Assembly (NCBI GenBank): GCA_036504595.1
Contig: DASXUX010000106.1
Span: 1 to 64,000, forward strand
Source of the DNA: DASXUX01 sp036504595
Lineage (GTDB): Bacteria; Planctomycetota; SZUA-567; H5-PLA8
Reading direction: 5' to 3'
DNA: 64,000 bases
The position numbers and the translations under genes are program-made. Shown in pieces: positions 1 to 8,813 of the stretch. The notes under the pieces are model-generated. The model ran no database searches. It was not told where the DNA came from and saw only the letters and a program-made list of their open reading frames with translations. Positions within the stretch are counted from its first letter, which is position 1. Each line of letters begins with the position of its first letter.

Positions 1-73
1 CCGTGCGGAACGCCTGCGCTGCCTTGTTGCGGAAAACGTCGTTCACGAGTATCGCCAGCGCAATCCGCAGCAT
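1..73 (-). CDS. possible start of a leftward gene, truncated by the window edge
   Basis: Reading leftward from an ATG at 71-73 there are 24 open codons before the window ends. The peptide starts MLRIALAILVNDVFRN and is mildly hydrophobic. A purine-rich stretch (agggtgag) lies about six bases before the ATG, which is consistent with a ribosome binding site. Too little is visible to name a family. The divergent orientation to panD would make 74-230 a two-way promoter region. Confidence 0.3.
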   Translation of the reverse strand, partial: MLRIALAILVNDVFRNKAAQAFRT

Positions 74-192
74 GGCGGCTCACCCTGCCCAGGCCCTCGC
101 CGTAATCGGCGGCCCGGCGGCAGACTATTGAAAGGCCCTGCACTTTGCACCAGCGGCGCGTGAATTTTTGTTTTGTATTTCCGTTCGGTGAT

Positions 193-198
193 TACAAT
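193..198 (+). promoter_or_regulatory. possible -10 element upstream of panD
   Basis: TACAAT sits in a short AT-rich patch of an otherwise GC-rich spacer, about 33 bases before the panD ATG. TTG-containing candidates for a -35 lie 16-19 bases upstream, none of them a close match. This is inferred from sequence resemblance only. Confidence 0.25.
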
Positions 199-230
199 AG
201 TTTGCGCGTCTACTTTGGTGGGAACGAACG

Positions 231-587
231 ATGCTTAGACCTGTTCTGCGTTGCAAGATTCATCGAGCCGTGGTGACGGACTCCAGCCTGGACTACGTCG
301 GCTCGATGGGTATCCCAGAAGACATGATGAAGCTTCTGGATATCCGGGAGGGCGAGCAGGTCGAGATCGCCAACGTCAACAACGGCGAGCGCTGGACGAC
401 GTACGCCATTTCCGAGAAGAAAGCGCGCACCTATACACTCAACGGCGCCGCCGCTCGTTGCGGGCAGATTGGCGATCGCCTGATCATCATGATTTATGCC
501 TTGCTGGACGAAAAAGAGCTGAAAACGCACCGGATGAAGGTGGCCTTTCTCGACGACAAAAACAACATCGTGAAAGTTCAGGACTGA
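231..587 (+). CDS. panD: aspartate 1-decarboxylase (pyruvoyl-dependent)
   Basis: Decarboxylates L-aspartate to beta-alanine for pantothenate and coenzyme A synthesis in the cytoplasm. The 118-residue protein has the family's usual length. It begins MLRPVLRCKIHRA and carries the self-processing site YVGS with the scissile bond at Gly24-Ser25, so Ser25 would become the pyruvoyl group. Lys9, Tyr22, Arg54, Thr57, Tyr58 and Asn71 fall where the known enzyme has its active-site residues. The start is the first ATG, with a purine-rich ggtggga about 8 bases before it. No other pantothenate gene is adjacent. The gene is followed by a hairpin-forming repeat and lgt. Confidence 0.96.
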   Translation: MLRPVLRCKIHRAVVTDSSLDYVGSMGIPEDMMKLLDIREGEQVEIANVNNGERWTTYAISEKKARTYTLNGAAARCGQIGDRLIIMIYALLDEKELKTHRMKVAFLDDKNNIVKVQD

Positions 588-604
588 ACGGCAGTGTCCG
601 TGGT

Positions 605-690
605 CTGTCGTCAGTTGTCCGTTGTTTTTTATGCGGATGGTTCTAGGGCTTCCTGAAAACGCTTGCGACAACGGACAACGGACAGTCGTT
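605..690. repeat. inverted micro-repeat between panD and lgt
   Basis: Copies of a GTCCGTTGT-like 9-mer occur at the left of this spacer and their complements (acaacggacaacggacag) at the right, so the transcript could fold into a long stem around an AT-rich loop. It resembles the other spacer repeats of this window in style but not in sequence. A role in transcript ending or mRNA stability is possible but not shown. Confidence 0.6.
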
Positions 691-691
691 A

Positions 692-1708
692 ATGCATCCT
701 CATCTACTTGAGCTTCCCATCTGGGTCCTCACTCTGATTCTGGGCGGTGGGTTGGGCGCGACGCTGGTTAGCAGCCAAGGCCGCTTGCCATTCGCGATTC
801 TGGCTGGAATCGCTGGCGCCGTGCTGGCGACGCTGTTCGCCTATCTGCAGCCTTGGGGATTCGATGCGCTTCATGGCTGGCACACGATTCCGATCCAAAG
901 TTACGGCACGATGATCCTGATCGGCTTTCTCTTCGGCGTGTGGATGGCCGCACGTCGCGCGCCGCTGGTGGGGATCGAGGCGCGGCACTGCGTGGACATC
1001 GGCGTCTATGGCGTGCTGGTCGGACTGACCGGAGCGCGTCTGCTGCATATCATATCGAACTGGTCGCAGTTCACGCCGTTTCTCGACTACGGTTTTGAAT
1101 GGGCTCGCGTGGCCAAGATGTTCAAGATCTGGGAGGCCGGGCTGGATTTCTTCGGCACGTTTTTGACCGTTATTCCCGGCGCGTTTCTCTACTGCAAGTA
1201 CTTCAAGCTGCCGGCCGTCGCATTCCTCGATCTGGCCGCGCCCGGGCTGATCGCAGGACAGGCATTCGGCCGAATTGGCTGCTTCATGTACGGGTGCTGC
1301 TTCGGAAAAACGGCGGATGTGCCGTGGGCGGTGCACTTCCCCCACCAAGCCCCTGCCTTTGGGCAGCAAGTGAGTGCCGGGCTGATCGAAAACACCGCGG
1401 AGTGCTCACTGGGCGTGCATCCGACGCAGCTTTATGCGTTTCTTTCCGCCGCGCTGACTTCCGGTTTCCTGTATGCCTACTGGCCGCGCCGCCGCTTTGA
1501 TGGAATGATCATCTCGCTGCTGCTCATCATGGCCGGCGCGACGCGCTTCTTTGAAGAACTGATGCGCGCCGACGAACCGCCCGTCTTCGCCGCGCTGCCC
1601 TGGTTTACCGCCGCGCACTATTTTGCTGCAGGCGTGTTTGTTGCAGGCATCGTGCTGCTGCTGTATTTTCGGCGCCGCAATCAACTGGCAGTAGGCAGTG
1701 GTCAGTAG
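692..1708 (+). CDS. lgt: prolipoprotein diacylglyceryl transferase
   Basis: Transfers diacylglycerol from phosphatidylglycerol to the lipobox cysteine of prelipoproteins in the inner membrane. The 338-residue protein has about seven hydrophobic segments. It contains the family signature region GRIGCFMYGCCFG near residue 193, with Cys where enterobacterial enzymes have Asn, and the conserved HPTQLY near residue 243. Length is slightly above the usual 260-300 because of an N-terminal membrane extension. The last residues (AVGSGQ) are encoded by a CAGT-rich micro-repeat that continues past the stop, so the repeat appears to have invaded the 3' end of the gene. The RND adaptor at 25.6 kb is a plausible lipoprotein client. 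Confidence 0.93.
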   Translation: MHPHLLELPIWVLTLILGGGLGATLVSSQGRLPFAILAGIAGAVLATLFAYLQPWGFDALHGWHTIPIQSYGTMILIGFLFGVWMAARRAPLVGIEARHCVDIGVYGVLVGLTGARLLHIISNWSQFTPFLDYGFEWARVAKMFKIWEAGLDFFGTFLTVIPGAFLYCKYFKLPAVAFLDLAAPGLIAGQAFGRIGCFMYGCCFGKTADVPWAVHFPHQAPAFGQQVSAGLIENTAECSLGVHPTQLYAFLSAALTSGFLYAYWPRRRFDGMIISLLLIMAGATRFFEELMRADEPPVFAALPWFTAAHYFAAGVFVAGIVLLLYFRRRNQLAVGSGQ

Positions 1709-1812
1709 TCCGTAGTCAGTTGTAGAACAATCCAGCTCGTGCAGGAACGGCGAGGCGCCATCGCCCACCGACATTGTACGATCGAATTGTTACTCAGGCA
1801 GGAGACGATTGC

Positions 1813-4800
1813 ATGTTCAGCCCGAAGCGTCTATGGGTTCTTGCTCTATTGCTTTGCTGTAGTGCATCTCTTCGCGCCGCAGAGTCTGACACTAAACCCG
1901 CTGCGCCTGCCAACGCGGCTGATGCCAGCAAGCTCGCACCGATCAAAGTCCCGACCGGACCCGGATGGGATGCGTTTCTAAAGAACGATTTTGCCGCTGC
2001 GGAAGCCGCGTTCCGCCAGGGACTCGAAAAAGACCCGCGCAATTTGCTGCTGCTTGAAGGACTGCGCGCCGCTCTTGTTGCGGCGGGTCGCTACAAGGAG
2101 TCACAGGCCGTCAATTTGCAGATGGTCGCGTCCACTCTCGACTCGCCGCTCTGTGGCGCGTTCGCGATCCGCGCGATCGACGCTCTGCCGTTTGTGGAAA
2201 GCCGGGAAACGGTTCGCGATGCCTTCATCGCTGCGATGGCCAACGCCACTCCGGCCAACGCCGCGATGCTCAAGGACCACGTCGCAACGCTCTACCGGCA
2301 GCAAAACAAGACCGCCGAAGCGCAGAAGGCTTTGCAGGGCCTGGGCTACATCGATCACTGGTTGCTGGTCGCGGGGCCTTTCGGCGCCAAGGACAAGAAC
2401 AATCCGATTGAAAAGCGTTTCGCCCCCGAACGTTCGCTGAAGGATTTGGAAAACGTCGGAGGCGAAAAGGAAAAGGTCCAGGTTCACCAAGACGTTAAGA
2501 CGACCTATCGAGAGTTGAACCTTGGCCTGCTGTTCCCGGGCGGGCGGGGGATTTTTTACGCCTTTACCAATCTCGAGAGTGACTCTGATCAGGACGTCGT
2601 TCTCGGCGTTTCCGCCAACGCCCCGTACCGCGTCTGGCTGCGCGGCTTGCCCGTGCTGGCCGAACCGGAGGACGACCAACCGCGGCGGCCCGGCGGAGAA
2701 CTGATCCGCACGCGTCTGGTCAAAGGCGCCAATCCGATCCTCGTGAAATTGCCCAACGCTGCGCCGCTGGTCGTGCGCGTGCTCTCGGCCGACTTCGCGC
2801 CGCTTCCGAGCGTGCGAGTCGCTGCCGATCCCCAAGTCATCGCCAATCACAGCGTGACAGCGGTGCGCGGAGTGTTGCTCGCCCAGAAAACATGCGGCTC
2901 GCTGGCCAGGCATTTCGCGCCTGAAATCGCGGAGTTGAAGAAGCGCGCTGAAAACGGCGAGTTGACGCTTGCCGACGCGAGCTGGCTGGATTTTGCGCTG
3001 CAACGCGAGAGTGAAACGGCCGCTCGCATCACGCTCGCGCGCCGCGTCGCCGCATCGTTTCCCGAGTCGGCCGGTCCACTGGACCTGAGCGCCTACATCC
3101 TCAGCAATGCTGGCGGCTTCCTGGGCGACAGCAGCGCGCGCGAGGACGAAGAAGCCCGGCATCTGCGCGAGCAGGCGCTGGCGAAAGTTCCGGATGCCCA
3201 TCAGCACCTGCTGGCGCTGTTCCGGTTTTTCCTGGAACACAACCTCGACGAGCAGGCGCTGACGCAGATCAAACTTTGCGCCGAGAAGCATCCCGATTCG
3301 CCGATGGCACAAGCCGAACTGGGCGAAATGTGGCAGCGCAAACAGTTCCTGGTTGAGGCTGAAAAGTGCTTCGAGAAAGCCGCGACGCTCGACCGCGCAT
3401 TCCTCGGCCGGCTGATTGCCTTCCACGAAGTGTCCGGCAATCGCGCGCGTGCGCAGGAGCTGCGCAAGAAACAGGTGGAACTCGGCATCGTCGATCTGGG
3501 CGTGCAGTTCGAACAGGCCATCAAGCGCGGAACGCTGGACGAAGCCGAGCAGATTCTGAAAGGTGAAGAAACCGCGTACCCCGAACGCAAGGACGAATGG
3601 GCGCAGGCCCGCGTGCGGCTTCTGCAAGAGCGAGGCGAATTGAAGGATGCCTATGAACTGGAGAAGAAAGTCTTTGCAGCGCAGCCGAAGGATTCCGGTG
3701 AGCGGCGCAACACGCTGGTCGCGCTAATCGAGCTCTCGCTCCGGTTGAACAAAGACGCCGAGGTCCGCGAACTGCTGAAAGGATTTCTGAAGGACCACCC
3801 GAATGATTCAGAGCTGCGCCAGCGCCTCAGCGATTTGGATGGCAATGCCTTGCCGCACTGGTGGGAACCCTACGACGTGAACGTGCGGCAGATCGACACG
3901 TCGCACTACACCGGCGAGCGCTACCCGTCCGCCAATCACGCGTGGATCGTTGACTTCATGGTCGCCAAGGTGCTCCCTGATATGAGCACCGAATCGTACA
4001 CGCATATCGCGCAGAAAGTGCTGAACCTGCAAGGCATCGGCGAGTTGTCCGAGCTACTGGTTCGCGCTCAGCGCAACGAGATGCTTTTCGTTCGCACCGT
4101 GAACCCGGACGGCGCCGTTTTCGAGCCGCAGAACGTGCACGATTTCAACCTGGCTCAGTCCGCGAGTCTCTACAAAGTCGGGCCGGGCTCGATCCTGGAA
4201 CACGCCTACATCACGAACACGCCCGCCGACGAGGACGAGCCGTCCCTGCAGATGGGCTTCAACTTCAATGCGATCGACGCGCCGCGCGCGGTATCGCGCT
4301 GGGTGGTAATGCTTCCGGACTCGCTCAAAGCGAAGGTGAAGATTCGCAAAATCCGCCCGGAGATGATCGACGAACAGATCCTTCCGGGCCCGGCCGGCTA
4401 CACGGTTTATCAATGGACGAACAAGCAGGTCGAAGGCATCAAACGCGAGGCGCTGATGCCGATTGAGACGGATCAGGAAGTCATTCCGCTGGTTACGATC
4501 GAATCGGGCGAGCGCCCCTTCCGCGCGACAGGATGGCTGATGCGCCGCGAGAAGAATCAGCTTCCGCCGGAGGCCACGGCGCAGGCCAAACAGCTCGCGG
4601 CAGCGGCCGGAGCGGACGAGGGCGGCAAGTTCGATGCGATCGTCAACTGGGTGCGCGAAAACATTCGCCCGGGCGACGACTCCCGAACCATCAGCGACGT
4701 CTGGTTCCTGCGCGCCGGCCGTCCGGATCAGATGACCACGCTGGCTCTGGAAATGTCGCGCGCCGCCAGCCTGAACGTGCGCATGGCGTACGTGAATGGC

Positions 4801-5793
4801 TCGTATGCGCCGGGTCGAGTGTGGCACACGAAGAACGCCGAACGCCTGTGGGATCCCGCCGTGCTGGCCAGTTTCGGCAACGCGGGGCATATGCTCAACC
4901 TGGAGCAATCCAGCGGTCCGGACCGCTGGGCGCAGTTTGTCGGCCGGCAGCCGAAGTACTACTGGCCGGCGGACCTCAATTTCGGCCAAGCCGGTGCGCT
5001 GGCTCTGACGACGGGCGACGACGGGCTGCGCATCAAACGCGTTCGCGGCGAAATGCTCGGCTACAGCGGCGCGGTTGGGCGCATGCAGGTGAACCTCGAT
5101 AAAGACGGCAACGGCGACGTGAGTGGCTCGTTGAACATCTACGGCAACATGGGCGGAACCTGGCGCGAAGCGCTCGCCGACCCACGCCAGGAACAACAGG
5201 TGAAGGAGTACGTCGTGCGCTACGCCTGGCCGAAAGGCAAGGTGGGCGACATTCGCGTGACGGGCACGCAGAGTTCACAACAGCCGCTGGTCTTCACCTA
5301 CACCTGCAAAGTGGAGGGCCTCGGTTCGCTGGCCGGCGGCGCCGTTTTCCTGAAGCCGTTCCTGAACCAAGCGCGAATTCTCGACCTGCGCGGTCCGCCA
5401 CAGCGCGAACACGATCTGGTCATCCGGGATGAATTCAGCGACCTGGACCACACGTTGACGTACGTGGCGCCGAAAGGCAGCGCCTGGGTCGAAGTGCCTG
5501 ACGACGTGCTGATCGTAACGGAGTTCGGCTGGTATCTGGTGGATTACAACGTGCAGGGCCAGAAGCTGACCGCGACGCGCTCTTTCCTGATGCCGCAGCA
5601 GCGCATCGCGCCGGAGAAGTACCCGAAGCTGCAGGACTTCCTCCGGCAGATTTCCGCCGCCGAAGAGCAGCGCATTGCGCACGCTCCGTTGCAGGCCCAG
5701 TCGTTCGGCGGCCTGCAGCACGACGTTTTCTCGCCCGGCTACGCAAGCTGCGGGGACAAAGCAGCTCAGAAGGAAAACGCGGCGAAGAAGTAG
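1813..5793 (+). CDS. secreted TPR / DUF3857 / transglutaminase-like protein
   Basis: Large (1326 aa) exported protein of unknown role. The ATG at 1813 is preferred to the one at 1774 because a GGAGA lies 7 bases before it and it yields a clean signal peptide (MFSPKRLWVLALLL then cleavage near Ala22). TPR-like helical repeats occur near residues 48-95 and around 500-560. A DUF3857-type beta domain starts near residue 682, followed by a transglutaminase-like fold around 935-1010. In active relatives the core reads Gly-Asp-Cys-Lys-Asp. Here the equivalent stretch is AGRPDQMTTL near residue 968, so the catalytic cysteine seems to be replaced and the domain is probably a binding module. A beta-rich tail follows. 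No enzyme activity is claimed. Confidence 0.8.
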   Translation: MFSPKRLWVLALLLCCSASLRAAESDTKPAAPANAADASKLAPIKVPTGPGWDAFLKNDFAAAEAAFRQGLEKDPRNLLLLEGLRAALVAAGRYKESQAVNLQMVASTLDSPLCGAFAIRAIDALPFVESRETVRDAFIAAMANATPANAAMLKDHVATLYRQQNKTAEAQKALQGLGYIDHWLLVAGPFGAKDKNNPIEKRFAPERSLKDLENVGGEKEKVQVHQDVKTTYRELNLGLLFPGGRGIFYAFTNLESDSDQDVVLGVSANAPYRVWLRGLPVLAEPEDDQPRRPGGELIRTRLVKGANPILVKLPNAAPLVVRVLSADFAPLPSVRVAADPQVIANHSVTAVRGVLLAQKTCGSLARHFAPEIAELKKRAENGELTLADASWLDFALQRESETAARITLARRVAASFPESAGPLDLSAYILSNAGGFLGDSSAREDEEARHLREQALAKVPDAHQHLLALFRFFLEHNLDEQALTQIKLCAEKHPDSPMAQAELGEMWQRKQFLVEAEKCFEKAATLDRAFLGRLIAFHEVSGNRARAQELRKKQVELGIVDLGVQFEQAIKRGTLDEAEQILKGEETAYPERKDEWAQARVRLLQERGELKDAYELEKKVFAAQPKDSGERRNTLVALIELSLRLNKDAEVRELLKGFLKDHPNDSELRQRLSDLDGNALPHWWEPYDVNVRQIDTSHYTGERYPSANHAWIVDFMVAKVLPDMSTESYTHIAQKVLNLQGIGELSELLVRAQRNEMLFVRTVNPDGAVFEPQNVHDFNLAQSASLYKVGPGSILEHAYITNTPADEDEPSLQMGFNFNAIDAPRAVSRWVVMLPDSLKAKVKIRKIRPEMIDEQILPGPAGYTVYQWTNKQVEGIKREALMPIETDQEVIPLVTIESGERPFRATGWLMRREKNQLPPEATAQAKQLAAAAGADEGGKFDAIVNWVRENIRPGDDSRTISDVWFLRAGRPDQMTTLALEMSRAASLNVRMAYVNGSYAPGRVWHTKNAERLWDPAVLASFGNAGHMLNLEQSSGPDRWAQFVGRQPKYYWPADLNFGQAGALALTTGDDGLRIKRVRGEMLGYSGAVGRMQVNLDKDGNGDVSGSLNIYGNMGGTWREALADPRQEQQVKEYVVRYAWPKGKVGDIRVTGTQSSQQPLVFTYTCKVEGLGSLAGGAVFLKPFLNQARILDLRGPPQREHDLVIRDEFSDLDHTLTYVAPKGSAWVEVPDDVLIVTEFGWYLVDYNVQGQKLTATRSFLMPQQRIAPEKYPKLQDFLRQISAAEEQRIAHAPLQAQSFGGLQHDVFSPGYASCGDKAAQKENAAKK

Positions 5794-5797
5794 AGTT

Positions 5798-5910
5798 GGT
5801 GGCACGCATGTGTTCGCGCTGCTTCTTGCGTGAACTCATGCGTGTGATAGCCGATTCTGCACGCACGAGATTGGCGCAAAACGGACGGCGCCAATCACGT
5901 GCGTGCCACC
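5798..5910. repeat. double-hairpin repeat with inverted ends (REP-doublet-like)
   Basis: The element starts with GGTGGCACGCA and ends with TGCGTGCCACC, so its ends are inverted copies. Inside are two stems: 5803-5844 (cacgcatg...catgcgtg) and 5859-5907 (gcacgcacgagattggcgc pairing with ggcgccaatcacgtgcgtgc). The first stem belongs to the same family as hairpins at 24991-25036 and 25099-25143. This organisation recalls REP doublets moved by RAYT transposases, but no such transposase is in the window. Confidence 0.65.
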
Positions 5911-5970
5911 CTCGCGCGGTTTTTCACTGGCGCGCGAACAACTCAGCGACTAACAGAGAACGTCGGAGTG

Positions 5971-6011
5971 AGTCCGTAGACTCTAGACTCCAGACTCCAG
6001 ACTCAGGACTG
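5971..6011. repeat. tandem CAGACTC micro-repeat before galT
   Basis: Degenerate tandem copies of a 7-mer (agactct, agactcc, agactcc, agactca) fill the last 40 bases before the galT start and leave no obvious ribosome binding site. Similar 7-9 base tandem arrays occupy several other spacers here. Confidence 0.6.
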
Positions 6012-6017
6012 TTTTTC

Positions 6018-7019
6018 ATGCCGTCGCAGTTGCGCAAAGATCCTCTCTCCACACGCTGGGTGATTATCGCGGCTGACCGGGCCAAGCGGCCCAGCGACTT
6101 CGATTTTGAGCCCGAGACGGCGCCGCCGGGTTTCGATCCGTTCCTGGCCGGCAACGAAGACAAAACGCCTCCGGAAATCGCCGCCTTCCGCCAACCCGGC
6201 ACGCAGCCCAACAAACCGGGCTGGCGTGTGCGCGTTGTCCCGAACAAATTCCCGGCGCTGCAAGTGGAAGGTTCGCTGAACAAGCGGGGCGACGGGATTT
6301 ACGACTTGATGCAGGGCCTCGGCGCGCATGAAGTGATCATCGATACTCCCCTGTCTGCGCGCAGCATCAGCGAATTGCCCGAGCCGCAGGTGCAGGACGT
6401 GCTGTGGATGTACCGCGACCGCCTGGTGGACCTGCGCCGCGACAAGCGCTTGAAGTACGGCATGGTCTTCAAGAACGTCGGCCGGGCCGCCGGCGCCACG
6501 CTCTACCATTCGCACAGCCAGCTCATCGTGACGCCCATCGTCCCGCTCGCGGTGAGACAGAAGCTTGAATCGTGCGAGGCGTTCTACGAATACCGGGGGC
6601 GCTGCCTGCTCTGCGACATGGTGGCGCAGGAGATGGAGCAGAAGAGCCGCGTCATCCTCGACGGCGGCCTGTTTCTCGTCTTTCAGCCCTATGCGCCGCG
6701 CACGCCGTTCGAGACCTGGATCGTGCCGAAACTGCATGAATCGCACTACGAAACCTTGGCGCCGCAGTGGTGCGAGGAACTCGCGCTGGTGCTCAAACGA
6801 ACCCTTGCGCGCATCGAAAAAGGGCTGGGCTCGGTGGCGTACAACTACATGGTTTTCACCGCGCCATTTGACAGCGCGCCGCTGCCGCATTTCCATTGGC
6901 ACATCGAGATTTTGCCGCGCCTGACCAAGACCGCGGGTTTTGAATGGGGAACGGGCTTTCACATCAACCCCGTGCCGCCGGAAGACGCGGCGGAGTTTTT
7001 GAGAAGCGTGAAGTTGTGA
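6018..7019 (+). CDS. galT: galactose-1-phosphate uridylyltransferase family protein
   Basis: HIT-superfamily enzyme exchanging a nucleotide between UDP-glucose and a hexose 1-phosphate (Leloir pathway). 333 aa from the ATG at 6018; upstream codons are repeat-derived and not protein-like. The catalytic HxHxQ motif is present (YHSHSQLIV near residue 165), a Cys pair (RCLLCDMV near 195) matches a structural metal site, and HFHWHIEILPR near 291 matches the second His cluster. It is the first gene of a block followed by glycogen synthase and a GH57 glucanotransferase, so it may feed UDP-glucose or glucose 1-phosphate into storage glucan metabolism. Some family members use ADP-sugars, so exact substrate specificity is uncertain. 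Confidence 0.88.
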   Translation: MPSQLRKDPLSTRWVIIAADRAKRPSDFDFEPETAPPGFDPFLAGNEDKTPPEIAAFRQPGTQPNKPGWRVRVVPNKFPALQVEGSLNKRGDGIYDLMQGLGAHEVIIDTPLSARSISELPEPQVQDVLWMYRDRLVDLRRDKRLKYGMVFKNVGRAAGATLYHSHSQLIVTPIVPLAVRQKLESCEAFYEYRGRCLLCDMVAQEMEQKSRVILDGGLFLVFQPYAPRTPFETWIVPKLHESHYETLAPQWCEELALVLKRTLARIEKGLGSVAYNYMVFTAPFDSAPLPHFHWHIEILPRLTKTAGFEWGTGFHINPVPPEDAAEFLRSVKL

Positions 7020-7024
7020 CGGCA

Positions 7025-7112
7025 GGGTATAGGGTCTAGGGTATCGGGTATAGGGATGGATTGTTCTGGAGCACGGCAGAGGCCGCACCCATACCCCATA
7101 ACCGATACCCGA
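7025..7112. repeat. inverted GGGTATAGG micro-repeat between galT and glgA
   Basis: Four GGGTAT-type units (gggtatagggtctagggt..) on the left are mirrored by ATACCC-type units on the right (cccataccccataacc..), giving a possible long imperfect hairpin with a 30-base loop. It is the same style as the spacer repeats around panD and GH57 but a different sequence. Confidence 0.6.
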
Positions 7113-7135
7113 GGCCCCGCAGTTAGGGTCGTTGA

Positions 7136-8605
7136 ATGAACATCGCGTACGTTTCATCGGAAGTTGCGCCGTACTCCAAGACGGGAGGCTTGGGGGACGT
7201 GAGCGGTTCGCTGCCGGGCGAAATTGCCGCGTTGGGCCACTCCGTCTCGGTGTTCACGCCGTATTATCGTTCAACGAAGAAGGTCGAGCCACACACGAAA
7301 GTGATCGCGGAAGGCAGCGTGCCGGTCGGCTCCACGCTGGTTCCCTGGGCACTGCATGCGGCTCAATCCGGAAAGCCCGGCGTCAACCTGTACTTCATCG
7401 CCGGCGACATCTACTTCGACCGCGACGGGCTGTACGGCACGTCTCAAGGCGACTACGAGGACAGTTGCAGCCGCTTCTGCTTCTTCTGCCGGGCGTGCAT
7501 CGCGGCCGCCCAGGTTCTGGGGCAGAAGATCGACGTGTGGCACTGCAACGATTGGCAATCGGCGCTGATCCCCATCTACCTGCGCACCTGCTTTGGCAAT
7601 CATCCATTCCACGCGTCGGCCGCAACGATCCTGACGATTCACAATATCGCCTACCAGGGCCACTTCTGGCACTGGGATTGGCCGCTGCTCAACTTGCCCT
7701 GGGCGCACTTCAACTGGAAGGAGCTCGAGTTTCACGGCAAGATGAACCTGCTGAAAGGCGGGCTTGTGCACGCCGATCTGCTTACCACCGTTTCACCAAC
7801 GTACTCGCGCGAAATCCAGACGGCCGAGTTCGGATACGGCCTCCAGGGCGTGCTGGCCGACCGCAAGAATTCGCTGGTCGGCATTGTCAATGGCATCGAC
7901 ACTCAAATCTGGAATCCGGCCACCGACCCGCTGCTGCCGGCGAACTACACGCGCGACAATCTCGAAGGCAAGACCACCTGCCGCGAAGTGCTGCGCCGCA
8001 AGTTCAACCTGCCCAACGACCACACGACGGTGATCGGCATGATCGGCCGGCTGTTCGAGCAAAAGGGCTTTGATCTCGTCGCGCAGAGCATCGATGAACT
8101 GCTGCGCCGCGATATTCAACTGATCATCCTGGGCACGGGGCGCGAAGAATTCCACAAGATGCTGCAGCGCGTGCAGCAGTCGCGGCCGGACAGGGTCGCC
8201 GTCGCCTTCGCGTTCGACAACGCGCTGGCGCATCTCATCGAAGCCGGCAGCGACATCTTCCTGATGCCCAGCCGCTACGAACCCTGTGGGCTTAACCAGC
8301 TCTATTCGATCGCCTACGGCACGCCGCCGATTGTGCGCCGCGTCGGCGGACTGGCCGATACCATTGGCGATGCCATCCCGGAGAATATCGCCAACGGAAC
8401 CGCGACCGGCTTCCAGTTCCGGGACTACACGCCGCAAGCCATGATGGGGTGCATCGATTGGGCGCTTCGCCTGCGTTGGCATCAGCGCGAGGACTGGCTG
8501 AAGATTCAGCGCGCCGGCATGTCGCAGGACTGGTCCTGGCGGAAGAGCGCCGAAGAGTACGTGAAGGTGTACCAGCGGGCCGTCGAGCAGCGAACAAGAA
8601 AGTAG
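7136..8605 (+). CDS. glgA: glycogen synthase (GT5, ADP-glucose type)
   Basis: Elongates alpha-1,4-glucan from a nucleotide sugar in the cytoplasm. The 489-residue length is normal for bacterial GlgA. The N-terminal KTGGLGDV motif (from Lys15) binds the donor nucleotide sugar. The second Rossmann domain carries SRYEPCGLNQLYSIAYG near residue 380, the conserved glutamate region of GT5 enzymes, followed by the RRVGGLADTI acceptor motif. The start ATG directly begins MNIAYVSSEVAPYSK, typical for the family. Neighbours galT and GH57 suggest a storage-glucan unit, separated by repeat spacers and thus not tightly coupled in translation. Confidence 0.95.
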   Translation: MNIAYVSSEVAPYSKTGGLGDVSGSLPGEIAALGHSVSVFTPYYRSTKKVEPHTKVIAEGSVPVGSTLVPWALHAAQSGKPGVNLYFIAGDIYFDRDGLYGTSQGDYEDSCSRFCFFCRACIAAAQVLGQKIDVWHCNDWQSALIPIYLRTCFGNHPFHASAATILTIHNIAYQGHFWHWDWPLLNLPWAHFNWKELEFHGKMNLLKGGLVHADLLTTVSPTYSREIQTAEFGYGLQGVLADRKNSLVGIVNGIDTQIWNPATDPLLPANYTRDNLEGKTTCREVLRRKFNLPNDHTTVIGMIGRLFEQKGFDLVAQSIDELLRRDIQLIILGTGREEFHKMLQRVQQSRPDRVAVAFAFDNALAHLIEAGSDIFLMPSRYEPCGLNQLYSIAYGTPPIVRRVGGLADTIGDAIPENIANGTATGFQFRDYTPQAMMGCIDWALRLRWHQREDWLKIQRAGMSQDWSWRKSAEEYVKVYQRAVEQRTRK

Positions 8606-8606
8606 T

Positions 8607-8722
8607 CGAGAAGTCCAGAGTCCAGAGTCTAGAGGTCCAGAAGTCGGCGGCCTTTTCGACTGACACGGTTGGCGGTTCAGCCACGAACTTCTCAACTTCT
8701 AGATTCTCAGACTTCTGGACTG
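8607..8722. repeat. inverted CCAGAGT micro-repeat between glgA and GH57 gene
   Basis: Tandem CCAGAGT-like 7-mers (agtccagagtccagagtctag) near the left end are matched by the complement (cttctagattctcagacttctgg) on the right, with about 45 bases between. It begins directly at the glgA stop codon. Confidence 0.6.
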
Positions 8723-8813
8723 TCTGTTTCTCGCGCCGTACAATGTGTCTTCGGGTTGTGTATGGCGTCACGTGTTCAGCCTCACCCCAAAATTACCAGT
8801 TGAAGGGAGAATC

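Noticed and set aside
5796..6017. N-terminal extension of galT
   Set aside because: The frame is open but is made of hairpin and micro-repeat DNA; family homology starts at MPSQLRKDPLSTRWV (6018).
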